Of a stretch of DNA of 64,000 nucleotides, positions 58,811 through 64,000 are shown piece after piece (positions within the stretch are counted from its first letter, which is position 1; each line of letters starts with the position of its first letter). Origin of the DNA: Calonectria ilicicola (lineage: Eukaryota > Ascomycota > Sordariomycetes > Hypocreales > Nectriaceae); contig CP085830.1 in the NCBI GenBank assembly GCA_020809705.1, positions 4,216,001 to 4,280,000 on the forward strand, in the 5' to 3' direction. The notes under the pieces were generated by a model, which saw only the letters and a list, made by a program, of their open reading frames with translations, was not told the DNA's origin and made no database searches. The position numbers and the translations under genes were made by a program.

Positions 58811-59935
58811 TCATCTATCAAGTCCTCGAATGTGAATTCCATGATGCTCGATCAACCCTTTTTGTGGATTCCCGATGATGACCTTCTTTGAGCACGTCTT
58901 GTCAATGTCTCTCATGCAGCTGGTGTGCTGATAAACTCCGGCTGCGCTTGTGTTTGGTAGACTCATCCACATGCCCCAAAGCTTTGGGGCAATCTCGAAG
59001 CGTATTTCTCTTTTCGACTTGCTCCTTGGTCGTAGAGCGCTTGGTAGTCTTATCGGTCTCGCGGAGAGGTTTGGCATACTTGGATAGAGTCTTCTTGGGA
59101 GTCGGCCTGATCGTTCTTTTGGTTGGGGAACACTGGCTGGGCTTTCGGCCCTCGGGTGGAGCCGACTTATTGTTATCGGAAAGCTCAATCTGAGCATCTG
59201 TATCGAAGGGAACGACATGCTTCTTAGGAGTGGGCGCAATGCCCTGGTCTAGCGATCAGCGTCCACAATATTTCACAGTGGAGGCTAGGCCATTGGTAGA
59301 CTTGAGCTCGTCGAGCTTGGCAATCACCGTGGCAAATTGCTGTAGTGTGCCTTGCCTCTCCAGGTCCTCGATAGGAGCGTCGTGGGCTCCCAGCCGAACG
59401 TTTAGCGTGACCAGGAGACCGCCGGTCAGATCATCATCGCGGGCGTGTAGGGGGACAGTCGCGGCAAGCCGTCTGCCAGACCATTCTTTTCTGTTTCAAG
59501 TAACCCCCACAAAAAACAGGGACCGTTTTCTTCAATAGCTTCAAAGTTACGCCAGCGTCTGCCTTAAAATGCTAGCGAGAACGGGCCCCATGCCGTCAAA
59601 GGTGACTATACGAGCCATGCCGAGATGATCTGAGCTTCTAGGTTGAGGTCTATCTCAACGTCGATTTCGTCATAGTTCTTTTGGAAACGAGACGCGAAAG
59701 TTCAGCCGCGGTGCTACAATGGCGAGACAAAGGCTCTGGTTAGAACAAGGTCTGGGACTGATAATTGACTTACCTGTGGCTGGACTGATGCCGTACTCGG
59801 AGGATTCATATTCATAATAGCTTCTTGAATACTGAAAATAAACGCTGGGTTGGTTGATCTTGCCTTTCAGCCCTGATAGAGTTGTGTTCACATCAGGGCG
59901 CGCTTGTATGCAAAGAGAGAGCACAGCCAGAAGTG
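58811..59935 (-). pseudogene. Decayed gene of unknown family
   Basis: Reading leftward, protein-like blocks follow one another: INQPSVYFQYSRSYYEYESS, YDEIDVEIDLNLEAQIISAW, LVTLNVRLGAHDAPIEDLER, QFATVIAKLDELKSTNGLAS, then a Lys/Ser/Thr-rich basic part (KKHVVPFDTDAQIELSDNNK, KTLSKYAKPLRETDKTTKRS). They are separated by stops (for example TGA after KYCGR near 59262 and after HERH near 58906) and frame changes. The basic tail looks like a nuclear protein. No named domain is recognised. Confidence 0.55.
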
Positions 59936-59949
59936 CCAGGCGTACAATC

Positions 59950-60222
59950 CTGAAACTACAAATTTCCGAGAATTACAGACCTCTATGAATAAAAACCCGT
60001 GCTCAAACAATTGCCCGAAGCGGTGGCCACTTCGGGTTGGTTGAGCGATTAAGTCCTAACGGGCTAATTGTTTGGTAACCAACTTTGAAGCGCACACAAA
60101 CAATCTCGGAACTACAAACCCCCGAATCCGAGAAACTTCTAGAGCCTTATGAATCAAAACCCGTGGCCTAGCTATCAAACATTCGAGGTTGGTCATGAGG
60201 CTTTGCTTGCGCAGTCCTTACT
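59950..60222. repeat. Direct repeat pair with internal inverted repeat
   Basis: Copy 1 (about 59950-60060) and copy 2 (about 60107-60222) share GAACTACAAA, CCGAGAA, CTTATGAATcAAAACCCGTG-type sequence, then GGTTGGT...AGTCCT. Within and after copy 1, CAAACAATTgCCCG (60004) and CGGGCTAATTGTTTG (60059) are inverted relative to each other. Confidence 0.6.
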
Positions 60223-62064
60223 TTCTACTCAACATAAATGGCGTCGGGGAAGTTAGGGTTCGATTCCCTTGAATGCGCCGACCCGACCAACCTCAGAACC
60301 CATCTTTTTTTCTTTGTTTGGTTCGATGCCCTATCCTTTACCTTTCACCATGATCCAAATCCTCTGCTAATTCTCTCTGTTACCTTTCAGTCGCGCTGTC
60401 TTTCTCAAGTCCCCCTTTTCTCTCACTTTCCCCAGAGAGCTCCAACAAGAGAACAAAAATTTCCAGGAGTCCCAGAAGGTGATAAGACAGAGAGGCCTAG
60501 TGTAAGCACACTCTCATTGCATATGGGGCTGCTACCTCGCAATCTTTTGCAATTTGATCCTCCAGGCCGCCAGATATCGACACAATAGCATGCAGTTTGC
60601 CTTCTCATTTCATATTCATGTATTCTGTAATGGCTTTAATCATAGGCATTGCATTTTGCTTGGTAACGACGACAACCGTCGTTATAAGTCCTTGTGGGCC
60701 CGAGACCGGCATTAGCCTAGACTCTCACAAGTACCTATTTAGCACTTCCCCAGAGTCTAGGTTGTGTTGTGGATTAGATGCCACCGAAGTGGGGGCTAAC
60801 ATGCAGGTACAAGTTGTGACCCATGAGGCTTCATCACAGCGGTGGCAAGCATTGTTCTACCTGTGCAAAATGCAATGCTTCCTAGACATGGTTCCCACAG
60901 GCCCTCTATTGGAGTGCTGGCATGAAAAAGTATTGACTAGAAACTGGCTCCGCGAAACGAGGGGGTTACACAAACGCGGCTTCAAATATGAGGTCTGTGC
61001 TCAACTTTTTCCCCCATGACGTTTGCTACCCTTGAGCATCTCACCCACTGACCAAAGATGCCTTTTTTTTTGGGTACTACCTAAATAACGCGAACGGTGC
61101 TGATTTCGGAGTGGTAGAGCCTTTGCAACTATTATAATCGCCATTAACTCATCCAGACAGACCGGGACCGATGACAGGACTGGTTATTGGTCGATACCAA
61201 AGGTGAGATGTACCTCATACCACAATTTTAGATCGCATTGAACATCCACGACAACAAGAGCCTGATTCCCAACGGTGAAATGAAGAAAAGCATTCGCATT
61301 CTATGAGAAATACCCCCTAAACTCTCAGGCCGAATTTGCAGCCCTCCGCCGTCTTTTCAAACAGCCTAGCCCAGAGGAGCGAGAGCTTAGTCAAAAGGCA
61401 AAGGATGCCTTCAAGATGATTCTGAACTTTCAGAATGCCCCAAAAACAAAACACAATCTCCACACAGTTTCCGCATTTGAGAGACCGGGAATATTATTGT
61501 GAATAGAACTATCCAAAGCTTTTGAAAGAATTGAGGCTAGGCGCACTCGCTGACGGCGATTAGCCTTCAACAAAGCCGCTTGATTCCTTGCGAGGAACCT
61601 TCATGCACATTGAGGAGTACGACCAATATCTCACAGCTTCGAAGGCATTTCCTGCCGGCAATGCTTGTTTATATCCAATGAGAAATGAAATTTCCAACAC
61701 GCGATTTCGACGACGGAACATCGCGAACAATATGCTGTCTTCCAGAGGAGCGAGACTGGGCTCACTGCCTAGCAGACCCCGGTAAGGCCGCTGAAGGCAG
61801 AAAGTGGCTATAAATACCGAACAATTTGTTGGGCTATTCCACGTGGAAGAGGTTGGGATCATTGGAAATGGAGCTGTTGGAAATAGGACTGTGGGAATGA
61901 CGGACCGGATGTAACCGGCATCCCCACATTCAAGAGACCGATTATCGGGTGGGCTATCGGGTCAGTCCGACACCAAATTGCTACCTCAATGTCCGTATTT
62001 AATAGGTCGCCATCTCCACCAGTATTACCTCATCGCTAATACTACCACCGCTTGTCTAATCGCC
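60223..62064. other. Gene-poor interval with small relics (1.8 kb)
   Basis: A relic at about 61325-61502 (plus) reads AEFAALRRLFKQPSPEEREL then KAKDAFKMILNFQNAP before a stop, with no start nearby. A 134-codon frame from ATG 60618 has an N-terminal hydrophobic stretch but no homology I know. The right end holds the RraA-gene promoter. Confidence 0.45.
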
Positions 62065-62771
62065 ATGGCCTCCAAACGAGCTCTAGAGCAATTGCGCAAA
62101 TTCACATCATGTGATGTAGGTACTGCCATCTCGTAACCCTCTCCCCTGCTAACAAATATTAGATTGGAGACGCGTTAGTCAAGTTGAAGTACCCTTTTGG
62201 TGGTTACCTCGATGGACTTCGCCTCTACTCACCAGGATCCGACACCCGGGTTATGGGACATGCCGTCACAGTTGAGATGGTCGAGATGAGCAATACTTCG
62301 GCGCCAAAACTGGAGAAGCACTTTGTCGACCACAATGAAGATGGTGGAATCATGTACATCCAACAGCCAAAGGGACTGTACTCTGCTTGCTGGGGTGGAC
62401 TCATGTCTACACGTGCAAAGTTCCTCGGCGCGCAAGCGGTGATGATCGACGGCAGAATGAGAGACGTCAACGAACATCGAGAGATGGGCTTTCCTGTTTT
62501 TGCCCAGAATACTTCGATTCTGGGATCCAACACCTTCACAAGAGCTTCAAGGGTCAATATTCCGCTCCAGTTCAAAGGCGATTTATGGATTAACCCTGGC
62601 GATGTGTTAGTCGGAGATGCCGATGGAGTAGTCGTAACTCCGGTGTCGCTCATTGACCAAGTCATTGAGCTATGCCGTGAGAGAGCTGAAGTGGACGAGA
62701 AAATGTTTGCTGAGCTTCGGAATGGGGCTGAGATGGGACACTTGATCAAAACGATACGTAAGAATAAATAA
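62065..62771 (+). CDS. RraA-family protein (HMG/CHA aldolase-like)
   Basis: Two exons, 62065-62115 and 62163-62771, with a 47-base intron (GTAGGT, branch GCTAAC, ATTAG); 660 bases, 219 residues. The N-terminus MASKRALEQLRKFTSCDIGD matches the family start. Core motifs: GLMSTRAKFLGAQAVMIDG followed by GRMRDVNEHREMGFPVFA, which includes the D-G-x-x-R-D divalent-metal/substrate motif, and GDLWINPGDVLVGDADGVVV. Known: relatives include RraA, an RNase E inhibitor in bacteria that lacks relevance in fungi, and class II aldolases cleaving 4-hydroxy-4-methyl-2-oxoglutarate and 4-carboxy-4-hydroxy-2-oxoadipate (LigK). With the metal motif intact, an aldolase or decarboxylase role is the better guess. 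Tail-to-tail with a lactonase-like amidohydrolase 207 bases away. Confidence 0.9.
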
Positions 62772-62978
62772 ACAGCTGTATATATAGATCTATGATGGAG
62801 TCATCCCAGATGCAATTGTGTTTATAAATTTGAGCAAAATCGCCATCTGTCTGAATACGAATAAATTTCCAACACTATTGTTATATTGTAAATAAAGCTT
62901 TATATCGACAATTGACCCATGATTCTCACCAAAACGCTCCAAGCACTTTACATCTATTCGACTCTGAAACCTACACAT

Positions 62979-63976
62979 CTAAAAGTTGAAAAGACGAATA
63001 GGGTTTTGAGACATTACCAAACCCCATTCTTCGTCTGAAAGCCAATCCCGCAAGCTTCGGAGCCATGCACCATCATCAACCTCCAGGTATGGCGCTTCTT
63101 TAAGGGCTTCCTCCCGAGTACGAACCTTCATTCGCGGGGTGTGAGGCCAGTCACTGCCGAACAAGACTCTTTCCTTATTGGAATCAACAAATGCGCGAAC
63201 AAGAAACTGGACTTCTTCATATGCTGGTTTTTGTTCGCTGATGCGATACGGCGCGCTCAATTTGACGTATAGATGGCCACCACGCACAAGCCTCATAATG
63301 GGTTCAAAACCAGGTTGCTTTGTCGGATCTTCTTTATACTCACCCGGAAGCATACTTGGGGCCTTCAAGAGACCAAAGTGGTCGGTGATAAGTGGCACAC
63401 CCGCTTTGGAAATTGTTTCTATAACGAATTCCTCTAGCTCTGTCCAAAATTCGGTACGAATGGTTGTCATGGTCAAGCTCCACGGAAGCGAAAGCTTAAC
63501 TATTCTCTCGAGATGGGCTGAGAGTGCCTTCTTTTGTAGATTGACATCCTCCATTGCGGCATATCGATATAAGTTGACTCGAAGGCCTCGGGTGCCAGCT
63601 GCGTGCATTGCGAGCATCTCTTCATCGGTGGTCGTCTCAGGGTCGATGACGCCAATGGCTTTGGTGGTAGTCTCACCCAATTGCGGCACGAATGCCTTCA
63701 GCGAAGTGCAATCATCTCCATAAGATAACCCGTGAGTTAAAACAGAGTTTGTAATGCCTAATCTCTTTTTGAAGTTTTGAAAGTCGGCCACAGTGGCCGC
63801 TGGAGGAGTTAAATGTCGGTTTTGATGGTAAGGAAATGCCGAAGCTAAGATTTCGATCAGTCTATTAATACGTAATAGTTGGCATAATGATATTTACGGT
63901 CAAATATGTGGTGATGAGTATCCCATATCCCAAAGGACGATGGTTGCTTAGATTCAACAACTGCTGCTGGAGCCAT
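62979..63976 (-). CDS. Amidohydrolase, 2-pyrone-4,6-dicarboxylate lactonase-like
   Basis: Two exons, 63976-63898 and 63844-62979, with a 53-base intron (GTAAAT...TCTTAG); 945 bases, 314 residues. The gene is complete; ATG 63976 has CACC before it. A TIM-barrel metal hydrolase (COG3618 type): WDTHHHIFDP gives the strand-1 His pair; then FPYHQNRHLTPPAATV, LTHGLSYGDDCTSL, KAIGVIDPETTTDEEM and GTRGLRVNLYRYA; late in the sequence KERVLFGSDWPHTPR supplies the strand-8 Asp. The FPY...LTPP, DNG-like and SDWPH features are those of LigI-type lactonases more than of generic amidohydrolases. Inferred: hydrolysis of a lactone or cyclic carboxylate, cytosolic. Its neighbour encodes an RraA-type aldolase-like protein. 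Confidence 0.88.
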
Positions 63977-64000
63977 GGTGGATGGTGCTGGAATTGGTGA

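Noticed and set aside
60178..60290. Possible class II tRNA with GGTTCGATTCC
   Set aside because: The 3' acceptor segment GAATGCG has no complementary 5' segment upstream, and no anticodon arm folds.
60618..61019. Possible small secreted protein
   Set aside because: The N-terminal hydrophobic stretch could be a signal anchor, but there is no cysteine pattern or family, and the surroundings are decayed DNA.
1..64000. CRISPR arrays or bacterial operons
   Set aside because: No regularly spaced repeats, and genes have introns throughout; the DNA is fungal nuclear.

Overview
The window is nuclear DNA from a filamentous ascomycete (Pezizomycotina; I infer Sordariomycetes, perhaps Hypocreales, without proof). 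The reasons are short GT-AG introns of about 50-90 bases with CTAAC-like branch sites, CT-rich leaders, Zn2Cys6 regulators, a CorA-like/serine-hydrolase fusion, an ENA-type ATPase relic and recognisable fungal orthologues (LCL2, Opi1, Rkm4-type SET, UVDE). No tRNA, rRNA or CRISPR was found.

Region 1-15.8 kb is an ordinary gene-dense block. It holds a hydrolase/CorA-like protein cut by the left edge, a C2H2-finger protein ending in a CENP-C-like cupin, mitochondrial ribosomal protein bL27m, LCL2 (divergent from bL27m across 288 bases), a phosphatase inhibitor-2 homologue, and a regulator with two Zn2Cys6 clusters. Upstream of that regulator lies a 6.5-kb gene-free stretch. Its first 3.5 kb is purine-rich on + (CT-rich in the transcription sense) and carries two strong G-quadruplex motifs.

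Region 22.3-25.3 kb is a dead ENA-type P-ATPase with several stops, frameshifts, a deleted actuator segment and no N-terminus. Region 28.5-34.1 kb returns to working genes: a membrane RING-H2 protein, a UV-damage endonuclease with a probable mitochondrial/nuclear double start, and a Rkm4-type SET methyltransferase. A decayed unknown gene follows (35.2-37.5 kb), then AP-1 mu (minus), a 3.9-kb gap with a long CT-rich leader, Opi1, and a secreted type-B carboxylesterase.

Region 48.8-62 kb is an accessory, decaying segment. It has three AT-cored MITE-like elements with matching inverted ends plus one solo end, a broken SF1 helicase C-terminus, a three-copy repeat, fragments of unknown genes, and one intact gene, an Hsp31/DJ-1-type glyoxalase. 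The right end (62.0-64.0 kb) carries a tail-to-tail pair: an RraA-family aldolase-like protein and an amidohydrolase resembling 2-pyrone-4,6-dicarboxylate lactonase. This pairing is reminiscent of the lower protocatechuate/gallate meta-cleavage pathway.

Exon boundaries were derived by hand from splice consensus and frame continuity. For nearly all complete genes the summed exon lengths divide by three.
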